A stretch of 64,000 bases of DNA. Origin: Sphagnum compactum. Its lineage: Eukaryota; Bryophyta; Sphagnopsida; Sphagnales. The notes under the pieces were generated by a model, which saw only the letters and a program-made list of their open reading frames with translations, had not been told where the DNA came from and searched no databases. The position numbers and the translations under genes are program-made. Shown here piece after piece: positions 10,410 through 19,760 of the stretch; position 1 is the first letter of the stretch; each line of letters begins with the position of its first letter. The stretch lies in the NCBI GenBank assembly GCA_965153455.1, contig OZ234496.1:18530304-18594303 (forward strand). The letters run 5' to 3'.

Positions 10410-11335
10410 ACAAAATGTTGAAAGCAAAAGATATTGAAAATGAAAAATTAAGATGATGAAAACAATGAAGCATGAAGGAAACGTAGATGAAAAGTAACAT
10501 TGTAAAAACACAAAGTAAAAATAGGTGCCATTAAAGGAGTGTAATAAAGGCATAAGAACCTCTAGCACCTTGCTTTCAATGAATAAAGAAGAAACATTAC
10601 AAATAGATATAAATTTACTTGGAAAACAAAAATCATGACTAACACTTGCACATAAGAAAAAAATTTAAACATAAGATCCAATAACAAAACATGTAAAAAT
10701 AAAAGAGAAAATAAAATAAAATCAATAGCAACAAATGAAAGAGGGGGGAAAAAAAAATGGTGTTACAAAGCAAAAAAAATGAAAACAAAGAAAAATGTTA
10801 TAAAAAACATGGAAAAAAAAACAAAACAAAAAACCATTAAAAAAACACAACATAAATGTAAAAACTCAAGCGTTGACAACACAAAATGAAGGTGATGAAA
10901 AGCTTCAATGAGATGTGAAAGAAATGAAAATAAAGATGTATAATTTAAAAGCACAACATAAAAGCAAGAAGGTGCCTTTGGAGAAGTGCAACTTCAAGCA
11001 CCCTACTTTCAATGAACAACACAAGGAAAAAACAAAATGCTGCAAATAAAAAGAAATGTCAAAAAACACAAAGATCATGGTCAACACTTGCACATAAGAA
11101 ACAAAAACCAAACATGCAAAGAAAAAAATAAAAAATAAAATATTGATAGAAATAAATGTAAGTTTTAAAAAGAAAATTGTGTTAAAAAAAATGCAAAAAT
11201 GAAGACCAAAAACAATGCTAAAGAAGCATTAGTGTAGAGGTGCAAAGAGCTCAAGCATCATGCAATGTTGACAACAAAAAAACAAAGACGATGAATAGGG
11301 TCGATGAAACATGAAAAAAATACGAAAAGTTTTTT
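10410..11335. repeat. A-rich diverged tandem repeat, period about 390-450 bp
   Basis: The plus strand is extremely A-rich. Landmarks recur: a block with CAACACTTGCACATAAG at about 10640 and 11083; CTTTCAATGAA at about 10573 and 11008; and GTTGA followed by GATGAA at about 10418, 10873 and 11258. This gives at least two full diverged copies. The minus-strand reading frames here are F/L-rich low-complexity products of the T-rich strand and are not called as genes. Confidence 0.65.
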
Positions 11336-11344
11336 ATCTAGGGA

Positions 11345-11745
11345 CCTACTACCTACCTACCTACCTACAGGCCTGTCTGAACAGTGAGGCTACAGGGTAT
11401 ATAGGGTCAGAGACTGGTATCATTACTGATAGGAACAGTGGTATCATATACCAGACCAGTCTGGTATGACTTAAGTCTGGTACCAGCTTAATACCAGTAC
11501 CCGCCGGCAGGTTCTGAGGTAATACTAGTTTCATACCAGTCTTGTACCAGGCTATATACCAGCCCAAAATCAGTATTGAGCATAATACCAGTACCAGGCT
11601 GATATTAAAAAAAAATAATAATAAAATAAAAATAGAAATCAGTATGGATCCAATACCAGTACCAGACTGGTATCGATTTTTTTAAAAATGCCAGTACCAG
11701 AACCGGTACGGGTATCAAAATAAGTTGATACCCGACATGCTGATA
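11345..11745. repeat. ACTGGTAC/GTACCAGT-rich inverted-repeat element
   Basis: Over about 400 bases the motif TACCAGT or its complement ACTGGTA occurs more than fifteen times, in both orientations. Many copies form local palindromes such as CCAGACTGGTAT. The right side ends in GGGTATCAA...TTGATACCC (about 11709-11732), a nine-base stem. No coding potential. The pattern resembles the element at 22003-22395 (CCAGTTCCAGTT), suggesting related non-autonomous transposons that spread by local palindrome growth. Confidence 0.6.
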
Positions 11746-12868
11746 AATGAACCCCATGTCAGCAAACTGTCTGAAACCCTAGACTACGAGAGCGTTAGAG
11801 ACCGTTGCCTGGAATCAGCAGCGGTTAAAAGATGCACTTGCAACGCGCTTGCATGGGGTTGCCGCCACCTGCTGCTGTGCTTTGCAAGCCAGCACAGCGC
11901 CAAACGGCAGAGCGCCCACGCAGCCAGCACTCCGCTGTTCCCATGCAATCCCTCCATGTCCGTTTTCGGTAAGCAGTCTGTGTGGGTGGTTTGCAGCCAG
12001 GGCTTCAAAGCATGACGAACCCGGAAGAAGCAGCGGGGATTTAGGCGCCGACTCCGGATCTTCGCACCAACCTAGTGCATGATCATGATCATCAATTCCG
12101 GTTTAAACCGTGTGCGCATCACAGTTGAGAGGAATTTTCTTCTGCGAAAAAGTGGTGCTCTGTGCGAGCTGTTGTCATAGTCTAGTCGGCGCTCATGAAG
12201 TGTCCAAGGGCAGCTTATGATCATAGGTGTTTGTTCTAGTTGTGGTTTAGATCAAGGTGGCAAAAGTGTCGCCGAATTTCAGGAATTCTAGCTTTTCACG
12301 CTGCATGCACTTGGCAGCATTTCAACCTCTTCGATGATCTACGAAGGTTTCGGGTAAGATGTGGACACTAAGAATGCCCTCTTAGTGTTCTGCGAAAAAA
12401 AAAGCAGCTCGAGGGGAGATCACAGACCAATAGAATCCGACGTCATTGATTGAGGGAAGTAGAGGCCGAGAGTGGATGCTGTAGTTCATCACGACGGTCA
12501 CTTGGTTCAAAACACTCATGTTTAGTTTGGCCGCATTTGCGTATAGTTGCGGCTCCCTGGTACGTAGGGCCACTGCCACTGCTCACGGCGCGGGGAGTCA
12601 CTGCCTGTCCTTGCGGTTCAGAAATCCGGCACGACAGTCGCTTTTTGCAAGTGAGATTTTGGAGCATCGACCTTACTTTGAGAACGGAGTAGCCAACCTC
12701 TTCCAGACGTAAAAAAATCCACAACCCAATAGATTAGTTGCAGTTAAGATCAGAATTCACAACTCTTTTGAAGGATTGGTTGCGTGCACAAGGATCGGGA
12801 CAGACCCACTGAAGATGGAGACTCCACCTACATGAACTGATCGTGCCCATGAAGCGATCAACTTCTGT
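11746..12868 (+). promoter_or_regulatory. Upstream region of the F-box gene
   Basis: Base composition changes here to moderate GC. The palindromic string GATCATGATCATC is at about 12080 and a GGTTTAAACC palindrome is near 12100. No TATA box is obvious. Several reading frames of 60-95 codons on both strands overlap one another and show no domain. I take the stretch as promoter and leader of the F-box gene, possibly with a leader intron. Confidence 0.4.
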
Positions 12869-13975
12869 ATGAAAGCGGCGATGATGTCTGAGCCGTGGGA
12901 GCAATTGTGGCTTGTGTTCGCATGGCTGGATGGCAAGAGCTTGGCCACGGCCTGCTGCGTATCCAAGCAGTGGCAGCACATAGCCAGTCAAGACGACTTC
13001 TGGCGTCCCTTGTGCGATGCACGGTGGCCATCGGCCCTTAGCACCGACGCTGGCGCTCGGGCCGTACGTACAGTGGGAACGTATCGGCTCTTCTACTCGC
13101 TGCGGAGTCAAGCACAGCGCTACTCGTCTGTGCCGCGACCGCGGCCGGAGCAGACCAATCTGCGCATGGAGGATCTGCTCTTCTTCCTAGACATAGCCCA
13201 CGGCGACAGCGGCGCGCCTCTCTTCTCGTTCGTTCGCGGCGGCGAGGAGCTGTTGGCTGCTGCACCCGCAGGCGACAGGTTCCGCTTCGTGATCGACATT
13301 CCCCCAGCGGAAGTGAATCCACAACAGCAACACAGAAAAATTCCTGCAGGTATGGAAACCTTAACTCCATTCTTCAACGGGTCCTCGTCTTCTCTTGTAC
13401 GCAAATGTCATCTCTGACAGAACTCATTCCACTCGGCAGCTCATGCAGGGGACGGGGGTTCAGAACAAAATGCCATGGTTTCTGCGCGGGATGCAGGGAA
13501 TATAGCTGCAGTACCTCAAACTCATGGATCATGGACGAAGCAACAAGTGAAAGAATTAAAAGTTAGCTGGGCAGTGATGCTGAAGGGAAGCCCCAAAGTT
13601 CTACAAATCGTGGAGACTAAAGGGGGACAATTGGTGAGCAATACATGCAACTTCTCACAATGCTTACTGGAACATGGTTGCTGTCCAGTTCCAGCTGTTG
13701 TGAACCACCAGGCTGAGATTGATCTGCATTTCAGCTATCTAGAAAGAGATTCTGCATCAAACGAGACATGGCCAATGCAAAATACATGGGAAGCAACTGC
13801 TGCTGCTACAAGACAAGCAGAAGAAGACAATCATGACCATGTCAGTAAGTATAATATCATGCTTCGAGAAATCCATTTCGGGTTTTTGATCACAAGCTCA
13901 TGGAGATATTTTACACAATTGCAAGCAATGAAATACTTGGAGCATGCCTTCATTGATGGTTGGAAGTTGCAGTGA
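12869..13975 (+). CDS. F-box protein, two exons (12869-13349, 13449-13975)
   Basis: An ATG at 12869 opens a GC-rich exon with an N-terminal F-box at about residues 8-52 (WEQLWLVFAWLDGKSL, then CCVSKQWQHIASQDDFWRPLC). Next come an RTVGTYRLFYSLRSQ segment and MEDLLFFLDIAHGDSGAPLFSF. This order resembles plant F-box proteins of the At5g39250 type, which would recruit substrates to an SCF ubiquitin ligase. Exon 1 ends at a GCAG|GTATGG donor after one base of a codon. The 99-base intron ends at TCATGCAG, and exon 2 resumes in phase and runs to TGA at 13973-13975, giving 335 residues. The C-terminal half (SWAVMLKGSPKVLQI ... REIHFGFLITSSWRYFTQ) has no motif I can name. No break is seen. Substrate unknown. 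Confidence 0.82.
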
Positions 13976-14500
13976 TGGTTCAATGAAGTTGTAGGTCAGC
14001 TGTTCAAAACATGATCCGGTTTCTTTTTTGGCTGCTTTGTAAATACAACACCCATGTCAAAGGTACTCCAAGGTGCTTCATGAGATTCAGTGGATGGGTT
14101 AAGGTTTTGGCAAAGCACCAGCCAGGCAAAGCAGTGACCCGATAAAGCCTCAAATGTAATTAGGGTTTGGTGCACAATGTGTTTGACCCTGGGGCAGAGA
14201 TCATGGACCAGGTATGAATCTCACAGTTTCAAATTGAGATATCATGAACTGTATGAATCTCACCATTGCAAATTGAGATATCATGGACTGTATGAAGCTC
14301 AAAGTTGCAAATTGAGAGTTTGACTTGGGGATTTTTCACTGGAGAATCAATTGGACATTTTGTAGTTTTTATTACAGGAGATTGGAGGGGTGTATATACA
14401 CTGAAATTATGAGGCAATATAGATTAGAAAGTGTCAAATTTGAGGATGTAGTAACCTTTTTAGAGATGTACTTTTTAACATGGCATCTCCTGAAGAAGTA
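13976..14500 (+). other. Probable 3' UTR of the F-box gene
   Basis: Non-coding DNA directly after the F-box stop codon. It contains the 39-bp triple repeat listed separately. No strong AATAAA signal was identified, so the transcript end is uncertain. Confidence 0.4.
14213..14329 (+). repeat. 39-bp tandem repeat, three copies
   Basis: TATGAATCTCAC or a close variant starts at 14213, 14252 and 14291, and each copy carries GCAAATTGAGA or TCAAATTGAGA. The period is exactly 39. The array sits in the probable 3' UTR of the F-box gene. Confidence 0.85.
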
Positions 14501-15184
14501 ACGGAATTGGAAAGAGATCTGCTGGGTCAGTTATGCTCCTGATGGCTATTCATTAGGTATGTGGAAAAAAGATGCATCTGAATGGAGTTCAGTTTGAATA
14601 TGTACAAGAACCTGCTATGAATTAGTGCAGGACTTGTACTGAAGATGAGAGTCCAAGGGTATGCATGGAATTGAGCTGACCCATGAATGGGAGTCGGAAA
14701 TTTTGTGGTGTACTTGGCTCTGGTATCAGGGTAGATTCCGTCCAATTCATTAAACTTGCAATATTTCCCAAACAATCCTGCTTTGGGCCTATTACCCTTG
14801 TCACCTGGGCTTTGAAAAATTACATTTTCATGGTGAGGTTTGTGACTGCAACAGATGATAGGGTGAAAAGCTACAAATTAGTGTCAGTATTTCCATTTGG
14901 TTGCATTTCTGTCTCTTCAATCTTGTTGAAATGAGTGTTTGACAATTAGAACTCAATTGCATTGTTCACGAAACTTGATCAGAGCAGACTCCTGAAATTG
15001 TTCTGTATACTTGAACAAATGTGGCCCTTACTTGCATGTTGGCACTACTGATGCAACTACAGCTCCACGCATCATACATCGTTGAAAATAGTTAAGTGTG
15101 TTCTTTTAACTTAACAAGATGTCAGCTTTCGCATCTTTCCATTTCATGCCCTGTAATCATGCAGTGAGAATCTCCACAATTTTC
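14500..15184. other. Intergenic, no gene recognised
   Basis: Two overlapping minus-strand frames and one plus-strand frame of 60-83 codons lie near 14527-14934 without recognisable motifs. No repeats or RNA genes seen. Confidence 0.45.
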
Positions 15185-15278
15185 CAATCTCTTCAGACTT
15201 TGGCTTCCTGTGTTGACAACTTTACATGTCAAGGTGACAAGGTGAAAAGTGAAGGTGACAAGGTGAAAAATTCATTTT
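15185..15278 (+). repeat. 94-bp direct repeat, copy 1
   Basis: This 94-base block recurs at 17482-17575 with one mismatch that I can see. It starts CAATCTCTTCAGACTTTGGC and ends in a doubled GGTGACAAGGTGAAAA motif. Confidence 0.93.
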
Positions 15279-15321
15279 TCACTAAAGCATCCTCCTAATG
15301 CTTGTGTGTTTTTCTTCTCAG

Positions 15322-15352
15322 TACACACACACACACACACTCTCTCTCTCTC
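15322..15352 (+). repeat. (AC)n(TC)n microsatellite
   Basis: About ten AC units run directly into six TC units. Confidence 0.95.
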
Positions 15353-17481
15353 ACCACCATTCTTTTCAGCACCATGTGCATTCTTTCCTCCATGCAGCAT
15401 CACCATCTCAAACTGCATGCCATCCATGAATTCCTTTACCAATTTGCAACATCAACATCAACACAAAAAGATGAGAGATTAACTTTGAAAACCACATGTG
15501 ACCAAACAACAGGTCATTGGTTTTCTTTTTGCTTCTTGTCGGTGAGAGGATGCGAACTGAGATGAGGATCAGACTCGCCGCCTCATTCATGAGTGGCGGC
15601 GAATCATGATCGATTTTGGAATTCGGATGGCTAGGGTATGCATGGGCTGCATGGCAAGAGCTGTCTAGAGGACGGCGCTTCATGAATTCCAGTGCGGCGC
15701 TGCATTCATGAGGGAGGATGGGCGCGAGTAAGATAGCTTGGGGATGAAGCCAAGCGAGGCAGCTAAGTAAAGAAGATAGTGAGTGTTGGAAGGACAGTTA
15801 GGTGATGGGACAGAAGTTATGTGAGGAGGTTAGGCTGATTGTTGTTTTTCTCTTCCGCTACGATTTGCAATCGACCAGACCCTGGCTTCTGTCATGGTGA
15901 TGCTCGGCTAGCACCACAGAGCTGGTAGATTTTGGTAGTAAGAGGGATGTGGGCGCTTGCGCTGTCGAAGAAGCTGTAAATATCAAACTGTGAATGAGGA
16001 ATTGCGTTGTTTCTTTCATGCCTCTGTTGCTTTGTGTGAGTGGACAGTTCAGTCGAATGAGTCCTGCATTCATGTTGTGGTGCGATTCGATCAGAAGTTG
16101 AGCAGGCAAAGACTCAGTGTCTGGAGTCTGTGTTGTGTTTGTGTGCATCTCAATCGATCTGTGGTTTCGATCGGATGTGCTCTTGCTAGGGCAGAGAGAG
16201 GGATCCGATTGTCTTCTAGGTCTCCTCCTTTTTTGGTTACACACACACCTTCTCACTCACAAAAAGGAATTTGGAAAGACACTGCACAATGATCGTTAAA
16301 CAAATAGCTGTGAGCTGTCTCAGCCACAAAATTAATTTGGATTTTAAAGTTAACAAAGATTAAACCTGCATTCTATGCAAAAAAATGTGTCATGAGCCAG
16401 CAAGCAAGCTCATAATCAGTGTTTTCTTTCAGGATTCTTGCAAGTAGCCATAATACTATGTGTCAAGCTGCCGGTCTCGCCTATATAAATAGCAGGTCAC
16501 TGCATCAGGAACTCCCTGAACATCACAGTTCCCTCTCACGGCCAACTTGACCTAGAGAATCACCCTGTAGGGACAGCTGAATCAGGCCTCACGACTATTT
16601 CCATAGTGGTCTTTCGTCAGACCAGGCTTTTAGTAACCCACCACTCAGCTAGGTCCTCCCAATGCCCATTACCTAATGCATGTCTCAACTGTTAGTTAAG
16701 TACCATTCAGCTTCCATGCTCCTGTAAGACAAGCAGTGCCACGTCTTTCAAACACACCAACCAAGCTATTGCAATTGCCTTAATAGTTCAGCCCAATATA
16801 ACTGAATCCATAACAGTTCATTTGTGATTTGCTTCAGCTCTCTCTACTGACTGTCATACATTCACCATGTTCACATCTCCAACATGTAACACACCACAAC
16901 ACAGAGCTCAAGACTACATCAGAAATCCAATGACCATAAGGTTATCATGAACTTTATGTTCTATCATGCTATGTCAGCTTGAGCACTCAAATGGCACGTC
17001 AGACCATCATACAACCACAAGTTCCTCTTACTTGACAAATGAAGGTCCAAACAGTAACTAAAATTCCTTTAAATCAATGTTTTGCAGCCAAGATCAATTT
17101 CTGAAGAAACAAAATACTAGTCACCATAGTTTCTCAGCATCAATAGTGTGCTTTTTTGAATTTCCTTTGACCCTGGATAGCAGCTATTGAGGTTCATGTT
17201 GCTGTCCTCCTGTGCATACAAGGGTCAAGGAAAGCAAGTAGGTGGATTGACACTATGATCAGCAATGTGGAATGTATGGGGCAAAATCATGCAGATGGTA
17301 GCAAATGCAGCTGGACTAAATGAGACAATAAGATTAGAAATGGAGGACACAAAGGGGCAGGACATATGGAACAGAACAGATTGGATCTCCCTCCTAGCTA
17401 AGTGGTGTGTGGGAGTTATCATAGACAAGTAAATGTTGGAGTAACAAGAGTGTCACACACAAGCATCAAGTGAAAAGTGGA
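15353..17481. other. Segment between the 94-bp direct repeats
   Basis: It holds a GC-richer stretch (about 15540-16290) with a CGCCGC...GGCGGCG hairpin around CATTCATGAG near 15580-15602, and CATTCATGAG again near 15704. A TATA-like element lies near 16482. Open frames at 15858-16256 (-) and 15957-16292 (+) overlap on opposite strands and have no domains. The rest looks non-coding. It could be an LTR region of the adjoining retroelement or a segment moved by a repair event. Confidence 0.4.
16482..16492 (+). promoter_or_regulatory. TATA-like promoter element
   Basis: TATATAAATAG is a near-perfect plant TATA box in a locally GC-rich setting. No coding frame follows within 1 kb, so it may belong to an LTR or to a non-coding transcript. 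Confidence 0.4.
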
Positions 17482-17575
17482 CAATCTCTTCAGACTTTGG
17501 CTTCCTGTGTTGACAACTTTACATGTCAAGGTGACAAGGTGAAAAGTAAAGGTGACAAGGTGAAAAATTCATTTT
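17482..17575 (+). repeat. 94-bp direct repeat, copy 2, abutting the gypsy relic
   Basis: Near-identical to 15185-15278; the visible difference is GTGAAGG versus GTAAAGG. Homology to the retrotransposon RT begins immediately after this copy. Confidence 0.93.
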
Positions 17576-17578
17576 GGG

Positions 17579-18120
17579 GTCATTGACTATAATGGGAAGG
17601 ATTATTTGTATCAATGGAAGTTCCTACCTTTTGTGTTGAAAAATGCACTTGCAAAATTTCAAAAGGTGACAGATCGGGTTCTTATAGGCTTGGATTTTGT
17701 TGAATGCTATATTGATAATCAACATCATTTGTTTAATTCCACCACGGGGAAGCATGGTGGTCACTTGCAAGATGTGTTTGAATGTTTAAGGGCACATGGG
17801 TTGAAATTACACCTAGGAAAACGTAGATTTTTCCAATCTGAAGCGAAGTATTTGGGCCACATGATTTTCTTGGGAGGTTTGGGAGTCCAAAAAACCAGCG
17901 TGGATGTAATTTCCAAGGTTTCAAGACCAACCAACATTGGTCAGTTGAAGGCAATTTTGAGATTGGTAAACTATTAATAATAGTCTGTCGAAGGGTTTAA
18001 TTATATTGCAAAACCAGTGATTCAATTGACCAAGGTTGATGAACCATTCATATGGAGAGATGCACAACAATAAACTCTCTAGGAGTTGAAAGCTAGGCTT
18101 TAATTTTACAGCCACATTGA
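17579..18120 (+). pseudogene. Gypsy reverse transcriptase remnant
   Basis: The frame reads YQWKFLPFVLKNALAKFQ, then DRVLIGLDFVECYIDN, then HGGHLQDVFECLRAHGLKLH, FFQSEAKYLGHMIF and SKVSRPTNIGQLKA. These are RT fingers/palm motifs of Ty3/gypsy. The catalytic YIDD is YIDN here, so the enzyme would be inactive. After a stop at about 17975 the reading continues as IAKPVIQLTKVDEPFIW, the linker toward RNase H. Confidence 0.9.
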
Positions 18121-18189
18121 AGCAACCCCTTAGAGGCCATCTTTTTTAATTGTATACAAATTGGAGTGCATTAAGATTGGGAACAATCC

Positions 18190-18531
18190 TTACACAAACG
18201 CGATGAAAAAAATTAGGAATATGTGGTGGCATATGCAAGTTAATCTTCCAACCAAGTAGAATTAAATACAACTCATATGAAAGGGAATGTTTAGTAATTA
18301 TATGGGCCATGGTCACATTTCAATCACTAACCATTAAAGTAGTTCATTAAGTTTGACCAGCTCATGGGGAAATTAGCAATATGGGTTTTCATTATTCAAG
18401 AATATAATTTTAATGTCAAACATTGGGTTAAAATAATCAACAAGGATGTGAATGGGTTGAGTAGGAATCCAAATTTTAGTGAGTTAAATACCACTATAAC
18501 ATGTTGGCATGGGAAAACGTATTTGAAAACA
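18190..18531 (+). pseudogene. Gypsy RNase H remnant
   Basis: A broken frame near 18235-18320 recalls an N-Y-x-S-Y-E-x-E-C-L block. At 18364 the frame GKLAIWVFIIQEYNFNVKHW, followed by NKDVNGLSRNPNFSE, matches the end of the gypsy RNase H domain. The usual DADGLSR motif is altered to DVNGLSR, compatible with G-to-A and C-to-T changes. Confidence 0.85.
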
Positions 18532-18849
18532 ATACCTAGTTGGCATGTTATTTCATTCCTTGGAAAATGGTTGCTAAGAGGTATCATGTTAAGCTTAGGT
18601 CAATCCTTCACAGACTTCTAAGAATTTGGAGGTGAAATTTGATGACATTGAACTTGTGAGCATTTTTGGGCTGCCTTTTTGTTGACCTACCTACAAATAA
18701 AGAAGTTGGATGTGGGATTGACATCCAAGGAAAAGGATTAGGTTTTCAAAAGGCCAAAAAATACCATTGGAAAGGACAACACCTTTTAAGGATATGGTCA
18801 AATGGGCATGTACGGGTCATATCGTGTCCAAAATTGCAAAAAAATTCAT

Positions 18850-19640
18850 GAAACATGCCCATAAGGAGATGAAGCATTTTGGGTACATTAGACCTATGGT
18901 TTGCTACAAGACCAATTTTGGTGTAAAGGCATGCACAATTGGAGGTTCAATATTTTGTTTCACAATGTATAGTGTTTGATTAGGTTTGTGCATCATTGAT
19001 GAACCCATCCAATCATGGGGCTTGGATATTGACGAAATTTGGTTTTTGTTGGACATTCAACTTAATTGTTCATCATAACCGATACATGTTGATTATGATT
19101 GAACATTTTTCCAAGTGAATTGAGATGGCACCATTATGTGACAATAGTAGTGAAGAGGCTGTTTATGCATATTGTACCAAAATCTTGAATGGATTTGGTG
19201 TTCCAATAAAAGTGTTCATGGATTACGGCACAAAATTTTGTTCAAAGAATTGCAAAAGTTGTGTGAACAAGCTTTGATTGACCATAGGACTACTTCTTGT
19301 GATCACCCTAAAGGTGATGGCTTGGTTAAGAGGATGGTACGAATAATGAATTTTTTTTCATGAGAGTATGTATCATAGAAATGGAATATTGGTGATTCAA
19401 ACATACAATTGTCATGTTGGCCATGGGATATTAATTTAATAAACAAATGTCCCTAGCTATATTTTTCCTTTACTTTTTGCTTTTTGGGCATGAACTTCAT
19501 TTACCAACATCCATTCATAGGGATGTGGCCAATGTGGCTAACTTGGATGATCCCAATTGGATCCATCATTGGCTATAGTTCTCATATGTTTGTAATGCAT
19601 GTTATGTGGAAAATCATGAGATGCGATAACCATGTTGGTT
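18850..19640 (+). pseudogene. Gypsy integrase remnant
   Basis: In several frames: an H-F-G-x-x-R-T-Y-G-L zinc-binding region near 18872; NRYMLIMIEHFSKW near 19078-19120; a GFGVPIKVFMDYGTKF core near 19190-19235; LCEQALIDHRTTSCDHPKGD near 19259-19320; and a FLLFG-type C-terminal region near 19470-19560. The D,D(35)E core is interrupted by frameshifts. The DHRTTS-x-DHP string identifies a gypsy family seen in plants. Confidence 0.85.
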
Positions 19641-19760
19641 TGTGACCTTTGTTCTAGAAAATGGAATTTGGAAAAAAAAATTCACCACCGTTTGTGGAAG
19701 TTCCAACAAGAGATTGGGTGTGTCCATGATGCACTAAATAAATGTGTTTTGTTGTTTTGT

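Larger units (their letters stand above)
17576..19760 (+). mobile_element. Ty3/gypsy retrotransposon relic, 5' truncated
   Basis: RT, RNase H and integrase remnants occur in the Ty3/gypsy order. gag, protease and the N-terminal half of RT are missing; the element starts in mid-RT at the 94-bp repeat. No LTR pair was identified. Many changes from family consensus are C-to-T or G-to-A transitions, so it appears older than the Helitron. Confidence 0.88.

Noticed and set aside
10763-11111. Minus-strand F/L-rich ORFs as membrane proteins
   Set aside because: They come from translation of a T-rich repeat strand and are not conserved between repeat copies.
12443-13404. Minus-strand frames of 93-125 codons overlapping the F-box gene
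   Set aside because: Shadows of a GC-rich coding exon; the plus strand has the domain and matching splice phases.
15858-16292. Opposed 111- and 132-codon frames as a gene
   Set aside because: They overlap on opposite strands, have no recognisable motif and no supporting exon structure.
17225-17428. Minus-strand 67-codon ORF just before the gypsy relic
   Set aside because: No domain or signal; length is within chance expectation.
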